Part shown: positions 1 through 13,515 of the stretch, piece by piece
Numbering within the stretch: the first letter of the stretch is position 1
Layout: each line of letters opens with the position of its first letter
Assembly: GCF_040054535.1 (NCBI RefSeq)
Contig: NC_090794.1
Span: forward strand, 2,231,501-2,295,500
Length of the DNA stretch: 64,000 nt
From: Antennarius striatus
Taxonomy: Eukaryota > Chordata > Actinopteri > Lophiiformes > Antennariidae
Direction: 5' to 3'
Notes under the pieces: generated by a model
What the model was told of the DNA's origin: nothing
The model's input: the letters and a program-made list of their open reading frames with translations, nothing else
Database searches by the model: none
Translations under genes and position numbers: made by a program

Positions 1-1426
1 CGGTGATGCAGGAGGAGCTCCCGTTTTCCACTGGTGTCCGAGGAAAACTTTTTAACAACCAGGAGATCTTTACGGCCTTCAGAGAGGGAGAACGATTTTC
101 CAAACGCACGGCCGAGAAACGGAAACCAGTGGTCTGATCTGAATGAATCACTGGCAGATTCCCCACCCAGTCACCAGGTGAGGTGTGAAGTTGCCCCGGG
201 TGAAGTTTGGGAACAAACACGCCAAACCCTTTCCAAACGATAAGCCGAAAAAATAATGGACGCCACAAAACAAGGGGGGCAGGATGACGGAATAAAACCC
301 TGATCCTGCGTCTCACCTGAGATGAAACTCATAAAGCTTCAGGAAACAATCGTCTCTTTCATGGCGGTTCTGGTTTCCACAGTGTGAGACGCAGAGAAAT
401 GGAGCGTGTCACTGATACCTGGACATTTTTTCTCCGGGGACAACCGACTGGTTGTTGGTACAAACTCCACATTGTCAGGGAAGTGAATTATACACTATAC
501 TTCCCTTGATAACAAGGAAATAAAAAGTATTTTTCATTAAATACACAAAACTCCAACAATTCTCTGCAGCAAGAAAGAGAAAATATTGTTTAAGGTCTTT
601 TAAAATCTAAAGAAGGGCATTAATTCAATTCTTTATCTGACTTCTGACCCGCTGGTCCTCGGTAGCCGCTTGCAAAAGATCAAGATATTCATAACATTCA
701 GGGGCCAGCGTCTTTTCTTTGCAGGTTGCGTAAGTCAAAGGCATTCCAGCAATGATTATAAAAACGAAGTGAAGCATTTGAATTCAGGTTAAAGAAGCTA
801 AACCTTCACAGTTTCCTTGAAAACTGTCAGAACATCAAAGCTTCTCTGGCTTTAGGGTGATGGAACAGGAAGTGTTTGCGTGACTCGGGTCGGCGGCCTC
901 CAGTGAAAGTTCCTCTGGGTGGTTTATGGGAGCTCGGGCCCCCGCGGTGAGAAAAGAGGAATGCCGCCGGGCTGAAACAGCATTACGCATCACGTCCTCA
1001 TGCTGAGTGACGAGGCTTAAGTCCTCCAGCGAGGGAGGGAAGGGTTCACCCAGGCCGGTCGGGCCCCAAACAGGCACCAGAACAAACGCTGGCCCAGAGG
1101 AAACGGGTCCATTCCAGTCAGACCACACATTAACTCTCACATTAACATTAACTGTCAGAGGATTATAATCCCAGTATTTTAGTGTAAAATCCAACAATCA
1201 TCTAGGTTCCCTGCGGGACGGTTTAACAGCAGTTTAAAACAGCGGCTAACAGCGAGTCATGGGCGTGGAGCTGAACTAGTTTCGCATTTTGCCTCCTGTC
1301 AGTCACGTCACTCAGACTTAGATCGACTTCAAGAAATTGTCGGAGTGTTTCTATCAAACCTGCTGCAGACGTCTGCTGGAAACACGCTTGATCGAAGCTC
1401 AAAGCAAAATGAAACATGCTGTTGTG

Positions 1427-1457
<31 letters not shown>

Positions 1458-3302
1458 ATGGGGAATGGAGCTATGATGGGCGCTGACCACACCAACCAGG
1501 TCTTGCAAAAATGAGATCAGTGCCGTTAGTCAGCATTTCCATAGAGACGGTTTCAGGATGCAAACACAGCACGGGTCAAAAAGGAACGAACTTGAACCAC
1601 GTTTGTAAAATTAGATTTACAATCTGATTCAAACTGAGTGAACACATAAGAACACACTGCATCATTCATCATTCAAAGCTAGGGATCTAAAACCTCTACA
1701 TGCCTGAATGTCTGTCACCACATACGTGGGATTGACAGCAGTGTTCCATGTGATCTGGGACATCACGCTTAACATGACAGTTTCTACATATGTCTTTTTT
1801 TCCACTGCAGCACTGCCTACATGAAAGATGAATCCACTGACACGCATTTTACCTCGCTATTGAAAAACTTGTTATACAGGAAGTGGTTAAAACAATTCCT
1901 TTCCCTCCCACGACGCTGCGTCTGAAGCGCAGAGGAGCTCAGGCTAATTACGTGCCACCTATGTTCAGATTTTAGGTGCTTAGCTTCAGTAGCTTTACTT
2001 AAAATTGGGGGGGGTACATGATTAATCAGTGATCACTGGGGTCAACAACAAAAAAACAGCCCATAGAGTCTGGTGGTTCCATAACAACATTCAATACACA
2101 CCTGAGGAACAAGATAAACACAGTATGGTAAGACTTTAATCCGGGAGCGATGTCATCAGCGAAGAGCGTTACTTCTCTCTAAACCACATAGCATGATATT
2201 TTTCTAAATTACATAATATAAAAAGAAAATGGCATCAGAGGCCAAAGTGATAAAAAGGTTTGATTTCCACTGGTCATGTCATGAATTATCCATCAGTAAA
2301 TATTAGCTGTCGTTAAAAAATACAGTGTCTGTACTTTGGTGCTTCAGTGACAACATGTTTACAGTTTCAGTCTTAGCTCCTCGCAATTTCAAAACCGTAA
2401 CAGGATTGCTGTTCTGTCAGGTTTTCTTTGTTTACCTCAGCATTTTGTTTATGGTGGAAAATGATTCACGGCGGCCCCTCAATGTTCTCGAGGAAGACGA
2501 AGACAGACAAAGACACTTGAAGCCGTAAGAGCGTCCGTGTTCGTACTAAATTTTAGGAACAATGCTTACTTGATGCCTTGATGAGAATAAAATGGAACAA
2601 AGGTGCGATATATATGTGCAGCTGGAGCTAATAAATAGTCCCTATATTTAGCACTCAGGTTTTATTACCAATAAAACAAACATGGCAGGTTAATTGCAAA
2701 GCTTAATGTGAAGCGGCATGTCAACAAATTAACCCTGGACAGAACCAGGCCAACTGATTCTTCTACTTCCAATCCCTTGAGCTGAAGGATCGCTGTTAGC
2801 GCTGACGCTAACGTGAGGTACTCACAGTCTCACTGAGCTGTGAAGAATCCCATCAAACATGTTTGATATTTTGATTTTAGAATCTGTGCTTCCTCAGTTT
2901 GTTCCCAGCAGAAACCATATGAGACATCCTGCTGCGTAACAACGCATGCAACCGTAAACACGGGCCGACCAGTGACGTTTTTCACACGATGCAACGCAAT
3001 CTGTTAATCTTTTAGGATTTTACAAGTTGTGTATTCTGAGGATAAGATAAAGCTAAAAGGCTCCTGGCTTTTATTTACTGTACAGACCTAAGTGGTTTTG
3101 ACCTTCTCATCTAAATGTCAAAGTGTTCCAACGCTACAAAATCACTAGCTGTAAATGTATTGTATGCATATCAGCTTTCATCTATACCATAACCTATAAA
3201 ACTTTTATTAACCTCCACATTGTTTTGTTCCAAAAACCTTTATAAAATAAGACCTATAACATACTTTGAGGTCAAAACAATGCTGTTTGGAAGCGACTGT
3301 AC
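1..3302 (-). other. Intronic DNA of the ezrin-like gene (left part of intron 2)
   Basis: This stretch lies downstream, on the minus strand, of the second coding exon of the ezrin-like gene. No sequence matching the next ERM exon (the segment after the conserved KQLFEQ) was found on the minus strand, so the intron continues beyond the left edge. I saw no supported gene on the plus strand. Apart from a short TG repeat at 1431-1457 it looks like ordinary AT-rich intron. Confidence 0.6.
1431..1457. repeat. (GT)n microsatellite
   Basis: An uninterrupted GT dinucleotide run of 27 bases inside the ezrin-like intron. Confidence 0.95.
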
Positions 3303-6300
3303 CTGCTCAAACAGCTGCTTGCCGGTGGTGTTGGGCTGGATGGCCAACAGCAGCTCGGCATCCATGGTGGTGACGTGAACCTTTACCTGTATGGAAAAAA
3401 ATGAGAAACCTGAGGTCAAACATCCACTCATAGCAACAGAGAAGTCTCATTCATAAGGGCCAATACATAGTAAAGCACGCCACACTGCACTGCTTTGGTG
3501 TGTGTGTTTGGTAAGGGGGTGTATTTGCAGAGTAAACACACAGCGCCGTGTTTATCTCTGCTTTCTCAGAGCTGGACCGGCTGATTGAAGGGAATCCTGC
3601 TGTAAAATCTGACGTTTCTGTCCAGTATTTTGGACTTTTAAGTGGAGGCACAACGCATGTTATTCTGGACAGATATGCTAAAGTGAGAAAACTAAAATAC
3701 AAGCAGAAACTTTGAGTTATTCAATCGTACAAGAAAAGCCTCGACTTTCACTTTTCAGGCTACTGATGATCAGAACGAGCTGCGCATACGCAAAAAGCTC
3801 CACCCTAGTGATTAATGCACAATTTAAAAAACATTGCAAAATAGCTGGACTGCCAGAATAATGCCACCTGACGTCAAACATGTCCCATAATGGAGAGAAA
3901 CAACATTCCGTCTTGCACGTTTGGTTGGTAATCAGCAAACTGCATCTTAACTGCACACAAAGGCCACGCAACAATGCACAAAAATTTATAATGGCTACAT
4001 TGAGGTGCATGCTGCGTCTTCGTCCCTGCAGGGATCATGTCAAATGGTATTTATGGGGGGGTTGTGAAAAAAAGACACATATCGTCCAAACTTATGAGCG
4101 CTCAGTAAAAGGGACACAAAGCCATCTGCTGACAGAGGACCTCTACAAGCAAAGCTGTCCGGTGACATCTGTCATTTCCAGCCCCATTGTGAGTGGCGCT
4201 GAACCAACACGTTCAACGATTGCCCACCGGAAACACGGATGTCTGGGCCACGCCGGTGATAACCTGGTGACTCAGAGCTCCAAAGGAGACACAACAGCTG
4301 AGGAAGAGACTGACAGGCCTGGAGACACGCAGGCGATGGAAATCAGATCATCCCGGATGATGTCAGAACACAGGAAAGAAAGGAGAGTCAAGGATGACCA
4401 TGTTGTTGTTTTTTTCTTTTTAAAGCGTCTCCCGCCTGGATGTGATGTCAGCAGAGTTGACTCAGGCGAAATTGACACCTCGTTCCAGACGGGAACAAAA
4501 TAAAAGCTGAAAATCAGAAGGAAGGGAATACTGTTTTTACTTTACACGGAAAAACAAAGATCCCCCGTCAGCTCCAGACCCTCAGCCGTTATCATCTTCT
4601 ACCTTCTAGACCAAGAAAACCCAAGAAAACAGCAGCGGAGGCCAGAAACTCATCTAATAGGGTCAGAGTTTGAGAGGGTTTAGAAGAGGTAGTAGCAGCA
4701 GCCCAGAATGATTCCCTCTATGAGTTTATTTAGTGTAGCTACAGACGGAGCACCTAGAAAAACACAACCCAACAAGCCACGAGTGGAACATGTGAACGAG
4801 CCAGAAGAAAACGACTGAGTCAGTGATTTCTGATCTCAAAGTAAGTCCTCCACTGGTAACTGACAATAAACTGGGACTATTCTGAGCGGTAGAGAAAACA
4901 TGACACATATGCTAAAAATACACCGGGCGAACACCCAGAGTTCCACAATGAGCGACTTCAGTCAGAGGAAAGCGGGGGCGTGAGCGTCGACCGTATAAAG
5001 AGCTGCTTCAGAGGTCCCTCAACCAACGGCTGGATCCCCAACGTTTTACCCGCCGTAATGACTAAGGCTGCCTTAGAGATTTTCACTGGGAAATAAAAGT
5101 CTATCGTAACCAAGAAACCATAACAACCAGTAGAAGAAGCTCCACGGTAACGAAGGCGATGTTGTGAAAGACAATATCCACTCAAGACCGACAGGATTTC
5201 AATCGCTTTTTCATTGTTTAAGATCTATCCCCTTGGAAACACAGACTAGAGGTGTGTTGGTATCGCGATAGAGGCGTCACGATTCAATATATCGCAATAC
5301 TGTAAGAAAAACAACATTTTCTCGCAGGCTTGTGTTCGTTGTACGCTCCTCATCTCGTTTGTTCCCTTGAACCACAAACTCTGCATGTTAAATATTAAGT
5401 AAAAACCCACGCCGTGTTTCCGAAAGTCAATACAGTCATTCTCAAGTCTATTGATTTCTTTTCTTGCACTTAACTCAAGAATGCTAAATATTTCTGAGTT
5501 CCGGTCTGTGAAGGATGAGGGCACAACGTCCTTCCCTTTCCTGTCCACTCCTAAACGGGAACAGGTCCCCTCAGACCTGTCGATAATGAAGTTAAGGAGC
5601 TGCTATGGGTCAAATCGAAGATACAAAGCCGTCATCACCTCGGTAGTTCAAGCGTGAAAAGGCCTCTTCGGGGATGATTCAATATTTAACCTTCCGCATA
5701 GTTTGCATGGTTTTACAAGAGTGTTGAAATCAGAGTCACCATGGGGACTCTACTAAATGACCCGAGGGGGCAATTTGAACATTGACTTCAGAACGCCACA
5801 TATCAGAAAATTTTTTCCAGGCTCTGACAAAGAACGAGTGACGGATTTGTGAATCAGGTATCAAGGGTGTTCCAGGCATGATTTTGCTATCAGTTATTTA
5901 AAGCCGCAAGCGCTAACAATAGGACTGGACATTAAAGAGGAAACGCCCATCCACGCCGATGGTGGCCACGCCTTGTACAGTCTGTCACAGGGCTGCACAG
6001 GAAGCAGGATTGCAGCACGGCGATGGAGGACTCGTCAGCTTCTGACAATGTGTCATCCAGATAAGTGGAACATGAGTCAGATGGAGACTCTTTCTCAGAA
6101 ATCCAACATCACTGTTGGAATTCCGAGCCAAGCGTGGGGTTTTAAGGAGGTCTGACAAGAGAAATAAAAGATTCTTCCCCAAACACACACCTGAGCTGAC
6201 ACTGAAACTGTTTTAAAGATCTCTTCCAATGACAACCAAGCCTTCAACCCTGTTAAGAACACCAAGAAGAAGACTTGTTTCATATACAACATCTTGAGTG

Positions 6301-8440
6301 AAGTAAGGAGCACACAATGATTCAAATACCAAGACGCCAAGCCCTTCAACCTGCTGGGTGAGGCTACAATTAAAGAAAAGGCATCGGAGATGAAGCCAAG
6401 AGCAGCAAAATTTGTTTTCAAATTTTAAAATGTGCAGCAATCAAAAGAGGATTTGGCCGGTAGATAGAAAAATAAGGACCCACAACCCTAAACGGTCGCC
6501 TTCAAGCTATTCAAAAACATAAAAACAGAAGGAGGAGCTTCCACTTCTTCTCAAGGCTCTTCCCAGTGATTTTCTTTTCTAGTCTGATTTGGATGCAAAA
6601 TGCTACTAGCTGCATTTTAACTTTCAATTTTATGTGAAAATGTTTGCACAAAATCCCTACATTTTATCCTGAAGACACAACATGTTAGTTTCCATTCATC
6701 CCCCCTGGAATCTTGAGCCACTGACCATCTTTTCAGACTGTTGTATTGAAGCACAGCAGAACTTCTGCATCCCTGTAAACCTTACAAATCTCACCAGGGA
6801 GACTCAGCAGCTGCAGGATTAACTTCAAGAGGACTAATCTTCCAGGAGGAAAAAACTTCATTAAATCAGACTTAAAGTCCAATTTGTATTTTTCGTACTT
6901 TGTTCTAAAAGGCAGATCGAACAGAGGCGAACGATCAAGGGACTGAATAAAACCAAGGCGTGTGATTTATTCCTGATAGGGAAACCAAAAGCTGCCTGTG
7001 AGAATCCTCACAAGGCCGTTTGAAGGCAGCTGGTCTCGGCGTGCTGCCGCTAACAGACAGTGATGTCATTTCCACACTGGCACTCATGACAACCATGAGG
7101 CCGTTCTAAACAAACCCACAACACACTTTATGACACTGACTGGGGGTTTAGTCATTGTCATCGCAGCAACAGCACCCGGTCTCTCCTGTAATCTGAGCGA
7201 CCATCAACTTGTGTACTTCACAGGTAAAATTATAGCACATTTGATGCTAATTTAACACATGTCAGGGATTGGAATGAGGCGACTGCATGTTTTAGTCATT
7301 TCCCTAGTTTTTTTTATTACATTATTAAGTCTTTAAAGAACAGAGGATAGAGAAAAGTCTCATTTGGTGTCCATAAAATCTGTCTTACTCATGTCCACGT
7401 CTGACAAATTTCCATCATACTTTCCTTGACAAGCTCAAACACACATGGGCTGTTGTTGGACTAGAAGTTTCCAAACAGTAATCTGAGGGAGGGACACGTG
7501 CCAGTTGTACAGCATGCAATTACTAGGGTGGGGCAAATCAGACAGCAGGATAAATTCATCAAATTGGGCTTTATCTCCCTTTTATTTTTACTTTTCCTAA
7601 CAGTAGAGTGGGCCTGAAATGATCTGCATCGTCATTTCACTCAAAGATGATGATGATGACAACCAGATCCCAGCATTAAGAGGGAAGTAACCCCCAAATT
7701 ATCAGGCTGGAAAGGATTTTGAGTAGAACCTTGGATCCATCACAACCTCCTGAGGACATAAACATTTTTCACCCCCGGGGGTGATGACATCCAGCAAATA
7801 AAACACAACATACGCATCTATAAGTCGAGCCTTGAAGACAGTGATGAGGAATGAAACATGTGGGACACCCTGAGGACATGAACATGTGATTGAAGAAGCA
7901 TTCCAGTTTAACACAGACCCTGATCATCTGATAATTATATATTACACTCATTCTGCAGCAGTGATTCAGTGCGTAATGATAATCCTGACATCTTAAAATA
8001 AGTGTCACGTTAAATACATAAATATGTCAAAGATTCCACAGCCTGCAAGTTGTGGGAAACTATTGAATTTTTTATTTTTAATTTATTTTATATACTGAAT
8101 TGATCCCAAAGGGAAATTAAGAATTTGAAAGCTTTACTTTTACCGGAACTTCTAATTTTTGGTTAAATATCTTTTAACATCAGAGGTGACACGGAGTTAG
8201 CTAGACGTAACTATAACAGGTTATAATAATGTTAGCATCAGGATCAGACAGCTATCTGTCATTTTCAAATGTTTACCAATTCAATTTAGTGACGAAAATT
8301 AGGATGAATTTAGTGTCGTTAGTCTATTACTAATCTATCTATTAGCTTCCCTGTCTAATTGTAGTTAACTAACTAGCAGTGACAAACCGGTACAGACTGG
8401 GAATGTCAACAACTTCAAAACTACTCACCAGTTTCGGCAT
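3303..8440 (-). CDS. ezr: Ezrin-like ERM protein, first two coding exons (partial gene)
   Basis: ERM proteins link the plasma membrane to cortical actin through an N-terminal FERM domain. Two coding exons are visible. Exon 1 is 8429-8440 and encodes only MPKL, ending in a GTGAGT donor. Exon 2 is 3303-3386 and encodes 28 residues starting [12 protein letters not shown] and ending [11 protein letters not shown]. It has a CAG acceptor and a GTACAG donor, and both exons are in phase 0. This is the split seen in ezrin, radixin and moesin, where a four-codon first exon precedes the start of FERM lobe F1. The usual AELEFAIQ reads AELLLAIQ here. The other FERM exons, the coiled coil and the actin-binding tail lie left of the window. 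I call it ezrin rather than radixin or moesin because a TAGAP homologue lies nearby, as in human; sequence alone does not separate the three. The start has AAA before the ATG. Confidence 0.85.
3387..8428 (-). other. Intron 1 of the ezrin-like gene (about 5 kb)
   Basis: Non-coding sequence between the four-codon first exon and the FERM exon. Short open frames on both strands (for example 3880-4503 plus) show no recognisable family, no conserved splice context and no codon bias, and I do not call them. One possible LINE tail lies near the promoter end. Confidence 0.7.
8091..8125 (+). repeat. Possible LINE 3'-tail fragment
   Basis: The sequence around ATTGATCCCAAAGGGAAATT resembles the conserved 3' ends of teleost non-LTR elements, which share a TTTATTGATCCC core. 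No coding part is attached. It lies inside ezrin intron 1. Confidence 0.4.
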
Positions 8441-8690
8441 TTTGGTGGTTTTTTTCGTGCCCTTTGCGAACTTCTCCGTGTGGCTCTACCTCTCTATGTG
8501 CCTTCCTAGAGAGAAAGAAAGAATAGAAACTACTTCCAGCCACTTCGGCTTTACTTAAACCCGAGAGGGCAGCTCCGGCAGGCGGTAATCATCGGGATGA
8601 ATCACCGCCACTACAAACAAGCTAACAGCAGTTAGCTAGAAGGACGAAGGAAGTGACGCACTTGATTTTCAGAATAAGAGCACGATTTGG
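8441..8690 (-). promoter_or_regulatory. ezr: Probable 5' UTR and promoter region of the ezrin-like gene
   Basis: This is the sequence directly upstream of the ezrin-like start codon at 8440. It is richer in G+C and CpG than the intron beside it (notably 8570-8660). No clear TATA box was found, so the placement rests on position. The retrotransposon at 8761-10004 limits the old upstream region to about 320 bases from the start codon. Confidence 0.35.
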
Positions 8691-8760
8691 CTCAAGCGAT
8701 TGCTAATGTGTGCCTGCATGGAGGAAAGAGTTTTTGTTGTTCATACAATTGTCAAAATTG

Positions 8761-10004
8761 TCCGATTGTCGAGCCTCAGATTGAGGAGGAACAATGTGGG
8801 TTCCGTCCTGGTCGTGGAACAACGGACCAGCTTTTTACTCTCACAGGGATCCTAGAGGGGGCTTGGGAGTATGCCCATCCAGTCTACATGTGTTTTGTGG
8901 ACTTGGAGAAGGCATATGATCATGTCCCCAGGGATATACTGTGGGAAATACTGCGGGAGTATGGGGTGATGGGGCCTCTCCTCAGGGCCATCCAATCCCT
9001 GTACGCCCAAAGTGAGAGCTGCGTTCGGGTTCTCGGCAGTAAGTCGGACTTGTTCCGAGTAGCTGTTGGCCTTCGCCAGGGCTGCGCTTTATCACCAATT
9101 CTGTTTGTGATTTTCATGGACAGGATATCGAGGCGTAGTCGTGGTGAGGAGGCTTTACAGTTTGGTGGCCTGAGGATTGCATCGCTGCTTTTTGCAGATG
9201 ATGTGGTCCTGTTTGCGTCATCAGCCTGTGACCTGCAGCGCTCACTGGTCCGGTTTGCAGCCGAGTGTGAAGCGGCGGGGATGAGGATTAGCACCTCCAA
9301 ATCTGAGGCCATGGTCCTCAGCAGGAAACCGGTGGAGTGCCTTCTCCAAGTGGGGAATGAGGTCCTTCCACAAATGAAGGAGTTTAAGTATCTTGGGGTC
9401 CTGTTCACGAGTGAGGGAACAATGGAGCGTGAGATTGGACGGAGAATTGGGGCAGCAGGAGCGGTATTGCAGTCGCTTTACCGCACTGTTGTCACAAAGA
9501 GGGAGCTAAGCCGAGAGGCAAAGCTCTCCATCTACCGTTCAATCTTCGTTCCTACCCTCACCTATGGTCATGAGCGATGGGTCATGACCGAAAGAACGAG
9601 ATCGCGGATAAAGCGGCTGAAATGGGCTTTCACAGGCGGATAGCTGGCGTCTCCCTTAGAGATAAGGTGAGAAACACTACTGTTCGCGAGGGGCTCAGAG
9701 TAGAGCCGCTGCTCCTTCGCGTGGAAAGGAGTCAGTTGAGGTGGTTTGGGCATCTGGTGCGGATGCCTCTGGGACGCCTCCCTAGGGAGGTGTTTCTGGC
9801 ACGTCCAGCTGGGAGGAGACCTCGGGGCAGACCCAGGACCAGGTGGAGGGATTATATCTCAACACTGGCCTGGGAACGCCTTGGGATCCCCCAGTCAGAG
9901 CTGGTGGATGTGGCACGGGAAAGGGAAGTTTGGGGCTCCCTGTTGAAGCTGCTGCCCCCGCGACCCGATTCCGGATAAGCGGTGGAAGATGGATGGATGG
10001 ATGG
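8761..10004 (+). mobile_element. 5'-truncated non-LTR retrotransposon (Rex3/RTE-like), broken reverse transcriptase
   Basis: The open frame encodes the C-terminal part of a reverse transcriptase: CGFRPGRGTTDQLF, then VDLEKAYDHVPRD, GLRQGCALSPILF, the palm motif FADDVVLF (about 9188-9205) and FKYLGVLFTSEG. It continues in another frame with the thumb/tail region LRWFGHLVRMPLGRLPREVF and GRRPRGRPRTRWRDYI. The endonuclease and the start of the reverse transcriptase are missing. A one-base loss near 9611 shifts the frame, so the element is dead. The 3' end is a short GATG tandem tail. The flanks at 8745-8760 and 10005-10020 agree at 14 of 16 bases and look like a target-site duplication. A GATG tail suggests Rex3/RTE, but the clade was not tested. 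Confidence 0.85.
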
Positions 10005-10020
10005 ACAATTGTGAAAAATG

Positions 10021-12100
10021 TAAAAACACATTAAAAAAAAAAAATTGCCACCATTTATTTTTTGTTTTGACCATATACAAATGAATACTTCCTTATTAAA
10101 ATTAACCGTCCATATAAAAGGCATGATTATGGCAAGATAGAGGAGAAATGAGGTGTTATGCTGCCGCAGATTGTCCACACATATTGGTAGAACATGTGTA
10201 ATGACCCAAAATCATGGCACGTCAGGAAACTTCTTCATATCTCTAATGACTAGTAAATCCATTCCCAAACTATGTAAAAATAACGTGAGACTCTTATTCT
10301 TCTCTACATTATAATATAAATAAAAAAATAAAAAAATAATAAGAAATGAATGAATCCCAACATTGTAAATCAAATTAAGTTTTGCATTTTTATTGGGTAC
10401 ATTTTGAGTGTACCTAATAATATCTATCCGGTGGTTTAAATCCCAATAGTTGCTTGAATTTACATATAATAGTTCATGTGGAGAAGCAACAATATGACAT
10501 GTATGGAATTTCATTTCAGTTAACTACATAAGCATTTTGGCTAGTTGTTCAAGGTAATATCAATTGTGTATAACTTCGACCTCCAGTGTGGACAGTCAGC
10601 CCAATCCGGGATTTATTATTCCGTTCAATATTTTGTTCTGAAAATACCACAGGAAGTTCTATATATCTAATCTACCTTGACACTGTTGAATCATCCAGAC
10701 ATCCGCCAGTTTAGTTAAATACAGTACTCAACAAGCCTCACCCTCCTCCAATGACAGGTGTACAGTCTCCACCCGGCTCGTTTAACATTATACATTTTAA
10801 CACGATTATTTCTGAACAAATGAACTTCCCACTTGGGATTAATGGCAAGCATTTAATCAGATCCTGGTTTGTGTGGCTTAAAAAAAGTCATAATGGAATG
10901 GAAACGGAAGACCAGAGCGAGTAATTCTATAGCGCCATTTACCTTTTGCGGTTTTTTACTATTCATTAAAATAGAACACGGTGATAAATTTCAGGGCGTA
11001 CTTCCACGGGAGGGAACGTGGGTACACACCCACGGGAAACAATTCAAACAAGAAAATCAAGCTGTATAATCGTCAGAAATGGATGACAGAGTCATATCAG
11101 AATAAACCACAACGATGTCTTCTTGAGTTTTGTCACACCAAGACGAGCAGACACCTGTTGATAGGTTTGCCTTTTTTGAACAGTGCGGCAGAAACTTGCG
11201 ACACTTACTAAGCCGCACCCCGGAGCCGCACCGGCTGCAGGGCTGGAGATTCACGCACAGTCGGGCTTTTTTTTCTCCGCAAAATCTGCGTGAGTGTCAT
11301 TTCAACTGAGGGCGGCATTTCCCCACCAGCAGTAACTATGATTTTATTTATTGATCTACACAAAACGGGACACGTTTGTGTCAGGAAAACCAATCTCATA
11401 TTTATTCACCCTTCTTAGCTGTTAATGATTTTCTGAGATTCATGCAGTTGCACAAAAAATATCACACCGCACCGCATTTCTCAGATGACACCCAATTTTG
11501 GTTCCAGCTGTAACACAGAACTTGATATTTAAAAAAAAAAAATGAGTGCATGCATCCAAATAAATATCCTGAGCAAATTAACTGATTAAAAAGTTTTGTT
11601 TTAAAGTGTGGAAAGTGTGATTGAAGTTGACTTTTTGGAACCAAAAATAATTAACTGTAGCCCCAGTCTGCTAATCATTAAATAACGCTTAATGAATTGA
11701 CTGCTATTTTATTGTGGGCCATTAACTTCTCTAATAACTTCAATCCCCTTTTGTACAGATGATAAATGGCGAACTATGTGAAATTTAATTTCTTTAACAC
11801 AAATAAAAAGGTGTGCTGGGGTGTGAGATATCCATAAATAACTCTATTAATCTAATCGAATATTGTATTTATCGCTGTCCGTGAGTCACACCTGTAATTT
11901 GACTGGCAGGGTTTGCGTTTCTGGTGAAGTCCGTTAAATTGAGATAACTGTTTGGAGGAGAACACACCTGTTTGCCTAACCGCAGTGAAAACCACGCGTC
12001 ACACTGCATACATATAGTCTAACGTCACCCACTGGGTCGCCTGTCGAGCGTCCTGACCGCTGATCCATCACCGCGCAAACCTTTCCCGGGAAGTGCGCGT
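10021..12100. other. Intergenic DNA, no gene recognised
   Basis: AT-rich sequence between the retrotransposon and the first paralogue. Only short open frames without family resemblance are present. I see no RNA gene or clear repeat. Confidence 0.6.
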
Positions 12101-12104
12101 CACC

Positions 12105-12195
12105 CGCCCTGCAGCCAAAGGAGGGGAGGCGTCATAGGTGAGCCGACCAATCAGAAGCCGGGATTAAAATAGAGCCGTATATATTGTGAGGTAAG
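12105..12195 (+). promoter_or_regulatory. Candidate promoter and 5' donor upstream of the first unknown paralogue
   Basis: A GC-rich patch is followed by a CCAAT box (12147-12151), an AT-rich TATA-like stretch at 12161-12172 and a splice-donor-like GTGAG|GTAAGA with its GT at 12191-12192. This would suit a non-coding first exon spliced to the reading frame at 14505. In both paralogues the start codon is preceded by a conserved TCACAG that could act as acceptor, though its pyrimidine tract is poor. This is inference from motif order. Confidence 0.3.
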
Positions 12196-13345
12196 ACCTA
12201 CTTCTCACCACAATATGAAACCGAAGAGTTATGAGAAAGTCCTCACTTCCTCTTTGTACTATTTAATTACTTCTGTCCTTTATTATATAAGGTCTTTGAC
12301 ACCTCCACCGACCATTTAGTGCTTATAATGAAAGTAATTTAAGCTGTTAACATGTTAAAAATGATTTGAGGCACTGATTTGCGAATATGGATTACACTGA
12401 AATTCAAAACCGTTTCTATTGTAAGTGAAAAGTTAATTTATTCTCCCTGGGCAATGCAAAGCAATCTTGGATTTGCCTGTTAGAGCAACTGTTTGCAAAG
12501 CAATAATGCAAATACTGTATGTTCCAAGAAACAAACAAACCTGATGTTCTCCTGCTCGGTGACTAACATCAGATTCGGCTTATTCTTAAAGTCTATGATT
12601 TAATTTCGGAATCAGAATCCCAGGGGAAGTTGCTTTTTGTTACAGCTGCTGTTTCTGATGGACAAGTCAGAATAAAAGTAGAGAATAAATGAAGAATATA
12701 CAAACATATATACAGTTATATGCATTCACTGATTACTTTGGTGAGTCTTTTGATCGGAAAGAATTTTCCAATTGAAAACACGCAAACTGAATGAAATGCA
12801 TGAGACGGTATTCTGTTTCTATATGCGACCTTGAAATGTTTGGAGCAGTGGGGCTACAAATGTTTGATGTTTCCTTGGCAATGCAATGGAATGTTGATAT
12901 ACTAAGTTGTAAATGAATTCCCTGCATACCCAAGCACTTTTTTCTGTGGGTTTTTAATTCTTCAAGTTGAATGAAACTTTGTTATTGCTTTGTTAATTTG
13001 TACTAATCATGTTTAGAGTCGCCTTGTGAAGGCCACAATCCCGTCTTGTCCCTCCGACCGTAATAATCAGGTCCCGTACTAACCTTTGATCTACGCTCCC
13101 TTGATCTGGCCTTCTGCTTTGATATGTTTTTACATTATACAGCTTGTCTTTTGATCTACGGTCTTTGTTACCATTGGAGGAACTACCAGGGGGACAAGCG
13201 CAATTATAATAATATAGATCATGAATAAACACTATTAATACTTATAGTTATGTTTTGTGATGTCATGTGTTTGCAGGGATACAGAATGAAAGAAATCAAT
13301 CACATGCACTGGTATATGTTTTGAAATTAAACACAAAAACTTTTA

Positions 13346-13515
13346 TTTCTAAGAATGTCCATCCTCCACCCATGTTCATCAGTTCAGAAAATTACATTTC
13401 ATTCAGTGGAACATTACAACCAAGTCTCTCTTCACATCAGAGGTAGGTGTCGATGATGTCTAGCACTCTTTGAAGTCCTCCATTCTCATCTTGGTGATTT
13501 CCCTAAGTCATATCT
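13346..13515 (-). other. Weak candidate for a terminal exon on the minus strand
   Basis: On the minus strand a good 3' splice site (pyrimidine-rich, ending TTTTCCAG at about 13516) is followed by short frames that stop within 45 bases and by an AATAAA at about 13346-13351. No upstream exon or recognisable peptide could be linked to it, so it may be chance. Confidence 0.15.

Noticed and set aside
3880..4503. A 207-codon open frame on the plus strand
   Set aside because: It lies in ezrin intron 1, resembles no family, and has no splice or promoter context; composition fits chance.
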